A stretch of 64,000 nt of DNA from CAVVFX01 sp963747535. Lineage in GTDB: Bacteria; Acidobacteriota; Terriglobia; Bryobacterales; Bryobacteraceae. The DNA lies in assembly GCA_963747535.1 (NCBI GenBank), contig CAVVFX010000003.1:124001-188000 (forward strand), given 5' to 3'. A model generated the notes under the pieces. It saw only the letters and a program-made list of their open reading frames with translations, ran no database searches and had not been told where the DNA came from. How positions within the stretch are numbered: the stretch's first letter is position 1; each line of letters opens with the position of its first letter. This document shows, piece by piece, positions 26,436 through 37,021 of this stretch. The position numbers and the translations under genes are program-made.

Positions 26436-26802
26436 CCCGTAAGATCGAAGATTGCGCCACCCGCCGTCCGCCCCATCTCTGGTACCAAGTTGCAAAAGAT
26501 CGCGTAACCACTCCGCGGCGGTCGCGGCTCGGAAGTCATTGCTGAGCCGCGCGCGTAAGCAAGCGGTTTCCGTACGGCAATTTTTGCAAGTAGGTACTAG
26601 TGTTCTGAATTACAGATTCGTTAAATAAGTCAACCGCCCAACCGTGGGGCAGACCATCGTCTTTTGTTGTCTGCCCGGCTGCGCAGCAGCCGTAGACTTA
26701 AGTCGCGAATTTCTAACTCAGGACACTAACGAGGCTCCGCCTCAGACCGACGAGCATGTGAGCGTTGTAGCTCGTCGGCTAGACGCGGGTGGCTGCTAGG
26801 TG
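26436..26802. other. Intergenic region with one hairpin repeat
   Basis: No gene recognised. It holds double-hairpin copy B at 26644-26691 and no clear promoter or terminator. Confidence 0.45.
26644..26691. repeat. Double-hairpin repeat, copy B
   Basis: GGGCAGAC (26647-26654) pairs with GTCTGCCC (26669-26676), and GGCTGC-GCA-GCAGCC follows at 26677-26691. The second hairpin is identical to that of copy D at 63493-63507. Confidence 0.75.
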
Positions 26803-27189
26803 CTAGGACTCGCCGAATGCCAGCACCCGCCGTACAATGCCATCACGCAATAGCGGAACGTTGAAGTTGATGAGGAGGCCCGCCTTCCAGCCACCCAGAC
26901 GCAGGTATGTCAGCAGTTGAGCCTCGTGGAGGGGGGTGATGCGATCAATGGACTTGACCTCCACTACTACGGCGTCCGCCACGACCAGATCGAGCCGATA
27001 GCCACAATCGAGTTTAAGTCCCTTGTATTGTACCGGCAGCGGCAGTTCCAACTGGAAGGGTATTTGGCGCAAAGCTAATTCGTGACCAAGACATTGGACA
27101 TAAGCAGATTCCAGCAGTCCAGGCCCAATCGTGCGATGCACTTCTATGGCAGCGCCGATAATTGCCTCCGTGACTTCATTGACCTTCAT
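26803..27189 (-). CDS. GxxExxY protein (PD-(D/E)xK-like)
   Basis: A 128-residue protein of the GxxExxY family. The name motif appears as GPGLLESAY, and the nuclease-like core as GYRLDLVVADAVVVEVKS with the E-x-K pair. It ends with the family tail LINFNVPLLRDGIVRRV. The function is unknown; the fold resembles restriction-type nucleases. Such genes typically occur alone in Bacteria with many genomic repeats, and here it is followed upstream by a CTCTGCG/CGCAGAG inverted repeat. Confidence 0.9.
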   Translation of the reverse strand: MKVNEVTEAIIGAAIEVHRTIGPGLLESAYVQCLGHELALRQIPFQLELPLPVQYKGLKLDCGYRLDLVVADAVVVEVKSIDRITPLHEAQLLTYLRLGGWKAGLLINFNVPLLRDGIVRRVLAFGES

Positions 27190-27230
27190 CGCATGAGTTT
27201 ATCCTGGTTGCTCTTCTCCCCTGGGCTCCT

Positions 27231-27447
27231 TTTCTCTGCGACCTCCGCGCCTCTGCGGTCGACCCCAGCGTCCGGTTCAATGATTAACCGCAGAGCATCT
27301 GACTGGGGTGGCCCAGTCTGGTGGAGAAGGAAACAGCGGCTTCGGCGGGTAATTTTGATGGATCCAGACGCGGTACCTAAGTCTTTTGTTTCCAGCAAAC
27401 CACCAGTTTGTTTTTTTCTTAGGAGACGCAGAGGGCGCAGAGGGAGC
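27231..27447. repeat. Imperfect inverted repeat of CTCTGCG-type sequence
   Basis: A CTCTGCG-rich segment at 27231-27260 (with CCTCTGCGG) and a GCAGAGGGCGCAGAGGG segment at 27421-27447 are imperfect reverse complements about 160 bp apart. The interval has no recognisable gene. Such 'CTCTGCG' boxes are familiar next to GxxExxY genes. Confidence 0.5.
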
Positions 27448-27523
27448 ATCTATCGCGACCCAACTGCTAATGCGGCGAAACGCCAACGCGCAAGCAAACT
27501 GATCGCAGGCTCCGCTTGCGTGC

Positions 27524-28046
27524 ATGAGATGGAAGGTATTCAATAACCTCCATGAGTGGGACCACCGTAAGGCGATTCTCGCTGAAGAGACCTTCCAACA
27601 ACTCAATCGCCCGCACCTGGTAGATGGGCAACGAGCCTCGGCTCTCCCGCTTCGCCGATCCGATGGTGCAGAGCCTCTGGAACGCTTTACTGCTTTTCGA
27701 TCTGTTGCCGGCCGGATTCTCCAACCGGGACCTGCGGCGCAAATTGGCCGACTTGCGGGGCCAGCCCGTCGCTCAATTCACCCAAGGCCGTATGACCTAT
27801 CAACTGCGCCGGCTCCGCCTTCACGGCCTGCTCGAACGGATTCCCAAGACCCATCGCTACCAACTCACGAAATTCGGATTCCGCGTCGCCGCTTTTTGTA
27901 CCCGCACTTACTCCAGAATTCTGCGGCCCGGCCTCGGACTTGTGCTGCCGGCTACGTCATCCCTTCCAACTTCGTTGCGCCGCAGTTTCGATAAACTCGA
28001 ACAGGAGGTCGAATCTTGGGTGCAACAGGCCAGACTGGCTGCGTAA
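27524..28046 (+). pseudogene. C-terminal winged-helix remnant of a larger protein, frameshifted
   Basis: The segment VDGQRASAL in one frame continues as RFADPMVQSLWNALLLFDLL in the next, with one extra base near 27640-27655. It then runs through FSNRDLRRKLADL and GRMTYQLRRLRLHGLLERIP to HRYQLTKFGFRVAAF. This block looks like the conserved C-terminal DNA-binding-like region of a ~400-500-residue family of unknown function common in soil bacteria. The N-terminal two thirds are absent. A shorter product from ATG 27624 (140 residues) could be made. Function not assigned. Confidence 0.6.
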
Positions 28047-28123
28047 AACTTGACGCAAAGACAACAAGTTTTCTGCCTCAAGGAATCTAGCTCCCATGCG
28101 GCTTGGCGCCCGATCGAACATCC

Positions 28124-29581
28124 TTAGGTAACCGGTATTGTGTTCGACATCTTCCAGCCTCCGCCCAGCGCCTTGATCAGCAGAATATCCGCTTCTAGTC
28201 GCCGCCGCATGATCTCGATGTCGTTGCGCTCGTTTTGCAGCGCGGCGGTTTGCCAGGTAATGACCTGTAGGTAGGTATCGACACCGCCTTCATAGCGGGT
28301 CTTGAAAAGATCCAACGATTGCTCGGCGGAATCCGTGGCTACGTGCTGTTGCTGTGCCTCGGTCTCCAGTTCTCGCAACGCGGCCAGATTGTCCTCCACC
28401 TCTTGAAATGCAGTCAGCGCCGACTGCCGGTATGCGGCTACGGTCGCGTCATAGTTGGAACGGGCGATGTCCGAATTGGAATGGCGCAGTCCATGGTCGA
28501 AGAGGGTTTGCGACAGCGTCGGACCCACGGCCCACAAACGGCTCGGCCAAGTCAGCCAGTTCAAAGCGGAGGTGCCCGCGAATCCTGCCACGGCTGACAG
28601 GCTCAGGGTCGGATAGAAGGCCGCTTGCGCGATTCCGATCTGTTCGTTGGCCGCGGCCATCCGCCGTTCTTCTGCGGCGATGTCCGGCCGGCGCTCCAGG
28701 AGTTGCGAAGGCAGAACGCCCGGAACTGGAGGCAGCGCGGGTGTCCGGATGGTCAATGGGATCGCGGCCAATGTGAATGCGGCCGGTGGTTTGCCGGTCA
28801 GGACCGCGATGGCGTGTTCATACTCCGCGCGCTGTATTGCCACGTCCGTCTTCGCCGCCTCGGCAGTCAGTAATTGAGTATTGGCTTGCGTCACGTCGGA
28901 GAGCGGTGACGCGCCTCCCTCGTACCGGTCCTGTGTCAATTGCAGCGCATCCTGGTAAGCTTTGACCGTTTGCGCCAGGAGCCTCAATTGAGCGTCGGCG
29001 CTGCGCAGATCGAAGTAATCGACGGCCAGTTCGGCATGCAGGCTTAGTCGCGCCGTCTCCATGTCTGCCGCGCTTGCCTGGGCCTGCTCCACCGCAGCAG
29101 CCACACTGCGCCGCACGCGTCCCCAAAGGTCGATCTCGTAGTTCAGGTCGAAGGGAAACGTGAAGTTCCCGACGCCATTGGTGGCAACTGCCTTGTTGAA
29201 GTAAGGTTGATTCGGCGAGTCACGCTCCGCCCCGATTGAAGGACCGGCGGTGATGGTCGGAGCCTGGTTCGAGCGGCTCACGCGAATGGCGGCTCGCGCG
29301 GAGCGAAAATTGGCTTCTGCCTGTTTCAACGTCTGGTTGGCAGTATCCACCTGCCCTTCCAGTGAATTGAGCTGTTGGTCGTCGAACAGCTCCCACCACT
29401 TGCCGCGAATCGCCTGATCGCTGGGCTGAGCTGTTTTCCAACCGTCCATTTCTTTAAATGTCGACGGCCCCGATTCCTTGAACATCGGAGTGACCGGCAC
29501 GCTAGGACGTACATACTTCGGGCCGACCATGCAGCCCGTCAGCCCGAGGAAAGCCACGCAGGAAAACCACAGGTATTTCAT
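28124..29581 (-). CDS. RND efflux outer-membrane channel, NodT/OprM-type lipoprotein
   Basis: A 485-residue TolC-like channel of the NodT family. The signal ends in lipobox FLGLTGC, followed by the family start MVGPKYVRP. Two OEP repeats are visible, with YEIDLWGRVRRSVAAAVEQA typical of the first and LLERRPDIAAEERRMAAAN, IGIAQAAFYPTLSLSA, YEGGVDTYLQVI of the second. It is the last gene of the efflux operon and its start overlaps the adaptor stop by four bases. It would form the exit duct through the outer membrane. Confidence 0.95.
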   Translation of the reverse strand: MKYLWFSCVAFLGLTGCMVGPKYVRPSVPVTPMFKESGPSTFKEMDGWKTAQPSDQAIRGKWWELFDDQQLNSLEGQVDTANQTLKQAEANFRSARAAIRVSRSNQAPTITAGPSIGAERDSPNQPYFNKAVATNGVGNFTFPFDLNYEIDLWGRVRRSVAAAVEQAQASAADMETARLSLHAELAVDYFDLRSADAQLRLLAQTVKAYQDALQLTQDRYEGGASPLSDVTQANTQLLTAEAAKTDVAIQRAEYEHAIAVLTGKPPAAFTLAAIPLTIRTPALPPVPGVLPSQLLERRPDIAAEERRMAAANEQIGIAQAAFYPTLSLSAVAGFAGTSALNWLTWPSRLWAVGPTLSQTLFDHGLRHSNSDIARSNYDATVAAYRQSALTAFQEVEDNLAALRELETEAQQQHVATDSAEQSLDLFKTRYEGGVDTYLQVITWQTAALQNERNDIEIMRRRLEADILLIKALGGGWKMSNTIPVT

Positions 29582-30771
29582 TGCTGATCCCCTTTCTCGA
29601 CCCGAACCGGTGTTCCATCGATCAGCGAATCGGAGGGCGACAGAATCACCGCATCGGTGCGCTGCAGTCCCGACGCAACTTCTACGGTTTCTCCGAAGTC
29701 CCGGCCGATGGTGATGGCAACCAGTTGCGCTCGTCCATCGCGAACCACTCCCACCTGCAAGCCCTGCGCTCGAAAGAGCAGCGCCGTGGCGGGTATCTGG
29801 AGGGCGCCGGCCGGTCCGGGAGCCCGGATGTGCACGAACGCATACGAGCCTGGCAGGAGCTTACCCGTGGGATTTTGTACGTCTACTTCTACGTTCAAGG
29901 TCCGTGACGCCGGGTCGATCGCGCTTGAATCGCGCACGATCGTGCCGTGAAAGATCTGATTGGGAAATTGATCGGAAGTCAGAGTGACCTGCTCCCCGCT
30001 CCGAACTGCGGCAGCCGAGACTTCCGGCACCGGCACATAGACGCGCAGCTTGTCGATGGCAGCCAGGTGGAAAAGTTCCTTCGGCGACGAGTCTCCGTCG
30101 ATCAGCGCACCGACGTCTGTATCACGCACGGTGATGACTCCATCGAACGGCGCATAGACTTTTTCGAAGCTCTGCAATTGTTCGAGACGACGCACGTTCG
30201 CCATACTGGCGTCGACAGCCGCCTGTTTTGACGCGAAATCGCTAATAGCCTGATCGGTTTCCTGCTTGGAGACGGCATGCTTGGCGAGCAGGTTCTGCCA
30301 GCGGACAGCCGTGGTATGCGCGAGGTCCAGATTGGCCTGCACCATTTTGAGATCCGCCTGTGCCTGCGCCAGTTGTTGGTCGACTTCGGGCGTATCGATC
30401 TCCGCGAGAAGCTGGCCCTGCTGGACATGGGCGCCGATATCGAAGTACCAGCGTTTCAGATATCCGTGAGTGCGCGCATAAATCGGCGCTTCAATATACG
30501 CCTGCATGTTCGCCGGCAATACCAGTTCGTCCGCGTTGGCGCCGATCCGCGGGTAAACGACGGATACATTTGCTGCGGCTCCGGCCTGTGCCGTTTGGAC
30601 CAGGCTTGCGGCCAGCGCACGACGCTCGCGGATGCCGGAGAACACCACGGCGACGATCGCCAGGATGATACCGGTAGAGATCGCGCTGAATACTCTTACG
30701 AGCTTGCGCGTCTGCCGGCGTTCCACCGGCGTTGCGGTTTCAACTGACGGGCTTTCGATTTCTTGGGTCAT
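29578..30771 (-). CDS. RND efflux periplasmic adaptor (membrane fusion protein)
   Basis: A 397-residue adaptor with one N-terminal membrane helix (AISTGIILAIVAVVFSGI). The lipoyl-like half-motifs (RWYFDIGAHVQQGQLLAEID and FEKVYAPFDGVITVRDTDVG) flank an alpha hairpin rich in Gln and Ala (~115-195). Beta-barrel and membrane-proximal domains follow. It links the pump to the outer-membrane channel. Spacing to the pump gene is 15 bp, and it overlaps the channel gene by four bases, so all three are made together. Confidence 0.95.
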   Translation of the reverse strand: MTQEIESPSVETATPVERRQTRKLVRVFSAISTGIILAIVAVVFSGIRERRALAASLVQTAQAGAAANVSVVYPRIGANADELVLPANMQAYIEAPIYARTHGYLKRWYFDIGAHVQQGQLLAEIDTPEVDQQLAQAQADLKMVQANLDLAHTTAVRWQNLLAKHAVSKQETDQAISDFASKQAAVDASMANVRRLEQLQSFEKVYAPFDGVITVRDTDVGALIDGDSSPKELFHLAAIDKLRVYVPVPEVSAAAVRSGEQVTLTSDQFPNQIFHGTIVRDSSAIDPASRTLNVEVDVQNPTGKLLPGSYAFVHIRAPGPAGALQIPATALLFRAQGLQVGVVRDGRAQLVAITIGRDFGETVEVASGLQRTDAVILSPSDSLIDGTPVRVEKGDQQ

Positions 30772-30786
30772 TCCAATTCTCCTTGT

Positions 30787-33700
30787 TCAAGCGAGTACAG
30801 GTTCCCGATCGGCCTGATAGTGGCGATTGGCCGCGGGCTCATTCCGCCTTCCATGCAGCAGTGCAAAAACCGCAGGTACAAATACCAGCGTGGCCACCGT
30901 AGCCAGCATCAGGCCGCCGATAACAGCCCGGCCGAGCGGGGCATTCTGCTCGCCGCCGTCGCCCGCTCCCAGCGCCATGGGAATCATGCCGATGATCATC
31001 GCCAGCGCCGTCATCAGCACCGGACGGAAACGGGCCGCGCCGGCTTCCAGTGCGGCTTCGACGGCGTCGTTATGTAGTTCGAGCCTTTCCTTGGCGAATG
31101 AGATCACCAGAATACTGTTCGCTGTTGCGACACCCATGCACATGATGGCGCCCATCAGCGCGGGTACGCTGAGCGTGGTGCGCGTGACGAACAGAAACAG
31201 GACGATGCCGCCTAGCGCCGCGGGCAGCGCCGTGATGATGATGAAAGGATCGAGCCACGATTGAAAATTGACTACGATCAGCAGATACACCAGGACGATG
31301 GCGAAAGCGAGGCCCGCGAGCAATCCAATGTAGGATGCCCGCATCGTCTCGAGTTGTCCGCGCACATGGATAAAGCTGCCGCGCGGAAGCCCGCGTTCGT
31401 TCGCACTGACGATCCGCTGAATGTCGCGGCCCACGCCCCCGAGATCACGGTCCTGTACCGCGCCGTAGATGTCCAGGATGCGGCGAATGTTGTAGTGCGA
31501 AATGACGGCCATTTCGTCGCCGCGCGAAACTGAGGCAACATCAGCAAGAATCTCAGGCTTCGTCATGCCGCTGGCCGTGATGGGGATAGCCTTCAGATCC
31601 TGCAACGACTGCATCTGGTACTGCGGGGTTTCCGCGACCAGATTGTAATTCACGCCGTTCTGATAGTTCAGAAAGAACATGGGCTGCGTCTGGAAGCTGC
31701 CGCTCAGCGTGTTCAATAAGCTCGTGGCCACGTCCAGTTCCGCATACCCACCCTGCTCGGCTTTGGTGCGGTCAACCTTGACATCGAAGACCGGATAATC
31801 TTCCGGCTGTTGCATCCGAAGGTCCGCCAGGCCGGGAACCTGGCGCAGTTGTTGCACCATCCTGTCGGCGATTTTGCGATTGCCCACTCCGTCGGAGCCC
31901 TCAATCTGAATGTCGATCGGAGCGGGCAGGCCGAAGTTCAGTATCTGTGTGACGATGTCCGCGGGCAGGAAGGAAAACGTAGTGCCTGGAAATTGCTTCG
32001 GCAGATCGGCGCGCAACCGGCGGACGTAGTCCGCGGTCGGGTGGTGATTTTCGTTCAACGACACCATGACGTCCGCATCGCCTGCGCCGATGGTTCCGGA
32101 CGTCATGTGCTGCGTATTCAACTGGCTGTAAGGCATCCCGATATTGTCGATTACCGAGCCGACCTCGCCCGGCGGAATCGTTCTGCGAATGGAATTCTCC
32201 ACCAGATCGCAAAGCCGGGCGGTTTCCTCGATGCGCGTGCCGCTCTTGGCGCGCACATGCAGAATAAACTGTCCGCTGTCGGTGTTGGGAAAGAAGTCCT
32301 GGCCCAGAAATGGAATCAAGCAAAACACACTCAGACACGCCAGTAGAAAGACGGGCACGAATACCTTGCGCATCGACAGGAGAAACTCGAGCAGCGCGCG
32401 ATAGGTTTCGCGAAGGTGTTCGAAGGTGCGCTCGAAGCCGCGTTGGAAGAGCACCAGGGGATTGCGCGAGCGCGCAGTATAGTGTTTCGATTTCAACAGG
32501 TACATCGCCAGGGTGGGGACCAAAGTTCGGGAAAGGATGTAAGAAGCTAGCATGGCAAAAACGACCGCTTCCGCTAGCGGGACAAACAGGTAGCGCGCGA
32601 CGCCTCCCAGGAAAAACATCGGCAGGAAGACGATACAGATGCAGAGCGTCGAAACCAGTGCGGGAACCGCAATCTGTCCAGCCCCGCCGAGGATCGCTTC
32701 CCGTAGTTCGTGTCCTTCTTCGATGTAACGTTCGATGTTTTCGATGGTGACCGTGGCATCGTCGACCAGCACGCCAACCGCTAGCGCCAGACCACCGAGC
32801 GTCATAATGTTGATCGTCTCGCCCAGAAAGCCTAAGGCAATCACGGAAGTGAGGATCGACAGCGGAATCGATATAGCGATGATCAGTGTGCTGCGCCAGC
32901 TTCCCAGGAAAAGCAGGATCATCAAGCCGGTGAGCGCCGCCGCAATGACAGCTTCGCGGATCACTCCGCCGACAGCGCCCCGCACGAAGACAGATTGATC
33001 GTCGAGAGGCTCGATCTTCAGTTCCGGAGGCAGAGTCGCGGCGACTCGCGGGATCAGCTTCCGGATGCCCGACACGACGTCCAGCGTAGATGCAGTTCCG
33101 GATTTTACAATAGTGACCAGCACGCCGCGCCGGCCATCCTGACGAACGATATTGGTCTGCGGCGCAAAGCCGTCGGCGACCGTTGCCACATCGCGCAGAT
33201 AGACCGTCGTCCCATCGATGCGCCGGATAGGCAGGTCGCTCAACTCTCCCACCTTGCGCGGACTGGCGTTCAATCTGACGTCATACTCGGTCGGACCGAT
33301 CTTGGCAGTGCCGGAAGGCAATACCAGGCTTTGCCGGTTCACAGCCGTCAGCAGATCCTGCGGAGACAGGCCCTTCGACTGCAGCAGCCCGGCGTTCATG
33401 TTGATCATCACCTGCCGCTGTTTGCCGCCATAGGGATAGGGGACCACGGCTCCGGGAACCGTCACCAGTTGGGTGCGCAGAAAGTTCAGACTCAGATCGT
33501 TGAGCCGGTCTTCCGAAAGTCCCTTGCCGGACAGGCCCAGTTGAAGAATGGGAACACTGGATGCGCTGAAGTTGATGATCTGCGGCGGTTGAGTTCCCGG
33601 CGGAAGCTGGCGAAGTAGAAATTGCGATGCAGCGGTAACCTGCGCATTGGCCGTATTGAGACTGGCATTCGGTTGCAGAAAAAGTTTTACCACCACCACG

Positions 33701-33963
33701 CCGTTGTAAGTCGTCGATTCCAGGTGCTCGATGTTATCCACCAGCGTGGTGAGCGATTTTTCGTACGGGGAAGTCAGGCGGCCTTCGAGTTCTTCCGGGT
33801 TCAGGCCGGTATAAGTCCACGCGACCGAGATCACCGGGATATCAATATTCGGGAAGATGTCGGTCGGCGTCCTGAGAATCACCACAGGGGCGATGATCAG
33901 GATCAGCAGGGCCAGGACGATGAACGTGTAAGGCCGATCCAGGGCTACTTTAATGATCCACAC
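30787..33963 (-). CDS. RND multidrug efflux pump, HAE1-type
   Basis: A 1058-residue proton-driven inner-membrane pump. It begins MWIIKVALDRPYTFIVLALL and has FPNIDIPVISVAWTYTGLNP, the first periplasmic loop motif. Membrane helix 4 carries GGLALAVGVLVDDATVTIEN, whose DD pair matches the proton-relay aspartates. The second half has VNFQSWLDPFIIITALPAAL and the late block RFRPVLMTALAMIIGMIPMA. Length and the internal repeat fit the AcrB type. It overlaps the small STAS-like gene by 19 bp, so translation may be coupled. Export substrate unknown. Confidence 0.95.
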   Translation of the reverse strand: MWIIKVALDRPYTFIVLALLILIIAPVVILRTPTDIFPNIDIPVISVAWTYTGLNPEELEGRLTSPYEKSLTTLVDNIEHLESTTYNGVVVVKLFLQPNASLNTANAQVTAASQFLLRQLPPGTQPPQIINFSASSVPILQLGLSGKGLSEDRLNDLSLNFLRTQLVTVPGAVVPYPYGGKQRQVMINMNAGLLQSKGLSPQDLLTAVNRQSLVLPSGTAKIGPTEYDVRLNASPRKVGELSDLPIRRIDGTTVYLRDVATVADGFAPQTNIVRQDGRRGVLVTIVKSGTASTLDVVSGIRKLIPRVAATLPPELKIEPLDDQSVFVRGAVGGVIREAVIAAALTGLMILLFLGSWRSTLIIAISIPLSILTSVIALGFLGETINIMTLGGLALAVGVLVDDATVTIENIERYIEEGHELREAILGGAGQIAVPALVSTLCICIVFLPMFFLGGVARYLFVPLAEAVVFAMLASYILSRTLVPTLAMYLLKSKHYTARSRNPLVLFQRGFERTFEHLRETYRALLEFLLSMRKVFVPVFLLACLSVFCLIPFLGQDFFPNTDSGQFILHVRAKSGTRIEETARLCDLVENSIRRTIPPGEVGSVIDNIGMPYSQLNTQHMTSGTIGAGDADVMVSLNENHHPTADYVRRLRADLPKQFPGTTFSFLPADIVTQILNFGLPAPIDIQIEGSDGVGNRKIADRMVQQLRQVPGLADLRMQQPEDYPVFDVKVDRTKAEQGGYAELDVATSLLNTLSGSFQTQPMFFLNYQNGVNYNLVAETPQYQMQSLQDLKAIPITASGMTKPEILADVASVSRGDEMAVISHYNIRRILDIYGAVQDRDLGGVGRDIQRIVSANERGLPRGSFIHVRGQLETMRASYIGLLAGLAFAIVLVYLLIVVNFQSWLDPFIIITALPAALGGIVLFLFVTRTTLSVPALMGAIMCMGVATANSILVISFAKERLELHNDAVEAALEAGAARFRPVLMTALAMIIGMIPMALGAGDGGEQNAPLGRAVIGGLMLATVATLVFVPAVFALLHGRRNEPAANRHYQADREPVLA

Positions 33964-34259
33964 GGCTTGCTTTGCTCCTCTCTCGATGAATGAACGTCGA
34001 GACCCTCGAGTATGTATTTCATGTAGGCGCGGCGGGCCATCAGCCGGGCGCCTTCGGTTGCCATTTCAAGGAGTACGCTTTCGCCAGTCTGGTCGACCGA
34101 AATTACGTCTTCGAGATCGACGACGCACCGGCGGCCGGCGCGTGAGCTTCGCGTCTCCTCCCATTTTTCCTTGAGGTCCACCGCCCACTCGCCACATAGC
34201 CGGCCTTGGAGGATCCATTCTTGCGCGAATGGGGAGTCGTTGATCATGGTTCTCAGCAT
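33945..34259 (-). CDS. Small STAS-like protein at the head of the efflux operon
   Basis: About 104 residues. The sequence (QEWILQGRLCGEWAVDLKE, then GRRCVVDLEDVISVDQTGES, VLLEMATEGARLMARRAYMK) follows the STAS/anti-sigma-antagonist layout: a beta strand, a helix, then a strand with Asp followed by a conserved helix. There is no Ser at the usual phosphorylation position next to the DxT; a Thr is present. ATG 34259 or 34247 is the likely start. It is the first gene after the sigma-54 promoter and overlaps the pump gene. It may regulate efflux or be a signal input; this is inferred. Confidence 0.6.
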   Translation of the reverse strand: MLRTMINDSPFAQEWILQGRLCGEWAVDLKEKWEETRSSRAGRRCVVDLEDVISVDQTGESVLLEMATEGARLMARRAYMKYILEGLDVHSSREEQSKPCGSLK

Positions 34260-34284
34260 CAGGGCTTTCTCTGCCTTACGAAAA

Positions 34285-34301
34285 AGCACCGCGAGGGCCA
34301 A
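34285..34301 (-). promoter_or_regulatory. Candidate sigma-54 (-24/-12) promoter of the efflux operon
   Basis: Read on the minus strand: TTGGCCCTCGCGGTGCT, with the invariant GG and GC exactly ten bases apart, and TTGGC and TGCT matching the sigma-54 consensus. It lies 26 bp before ATG 34259 and points at the STAS-RND genes. The sigma-54 activator gene next to it makes this assignment more credible. Confidence 0.65.
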
Positions 34302-34373
34302 AAATCTCGTGCGAACCAAACCAATGAATAGAAAAGAGGTTATCCGGAGAGGGCTTGTTGAGACCGCCCGTCC

Positions 34374-34402
34374 TGACAGTGTCAGAGCCTGTCATGACAC
34401 TG

Positions 34403-34405
<3 letters not shown>
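34374..34405 (-). promoter_or_regulatory. Two perfect palindromes, candidate activator-binding sites
   Basis: TGACAGTGTCA (34374-34384) and TGACACTGTCA (34395-34405) are perfect 11-bp dyads whose centres are 21 bp apart, two helical turns. They are about 90-100 bp upstream of the candidate -24/-12 promoter, the normal place for enhancer sites of sigma-54 activators. The right palindrome overlaps the stop codon of the activator gene itself (TGA at 34403-34405). Confidence 0.7.
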
Positions 34406-36784
<2,379 letters not shown>

Positions 36785-37021
36785 CGTTGTTCATATGATG
36801 CGCGAAGCCTCCTCTAGGGTGCCTGATGGGGCGCGCAATCCTGCCTGGCAATCCTGCCCGCAGCCGGCTTTGAGCCGGCTTGCTGCCCGATCGAACTCGC
36901 GTTCCCGCTTAATTAAAGCGCCGTTGGGAAGACCTGAAAGGTACATGGTAAACTCGGTTACTTCCGACTGGGAATCTCGCTAGTCAGCCGGAGAACGGTT
37001 CCACAAGGAGGCAAGCTGCCG

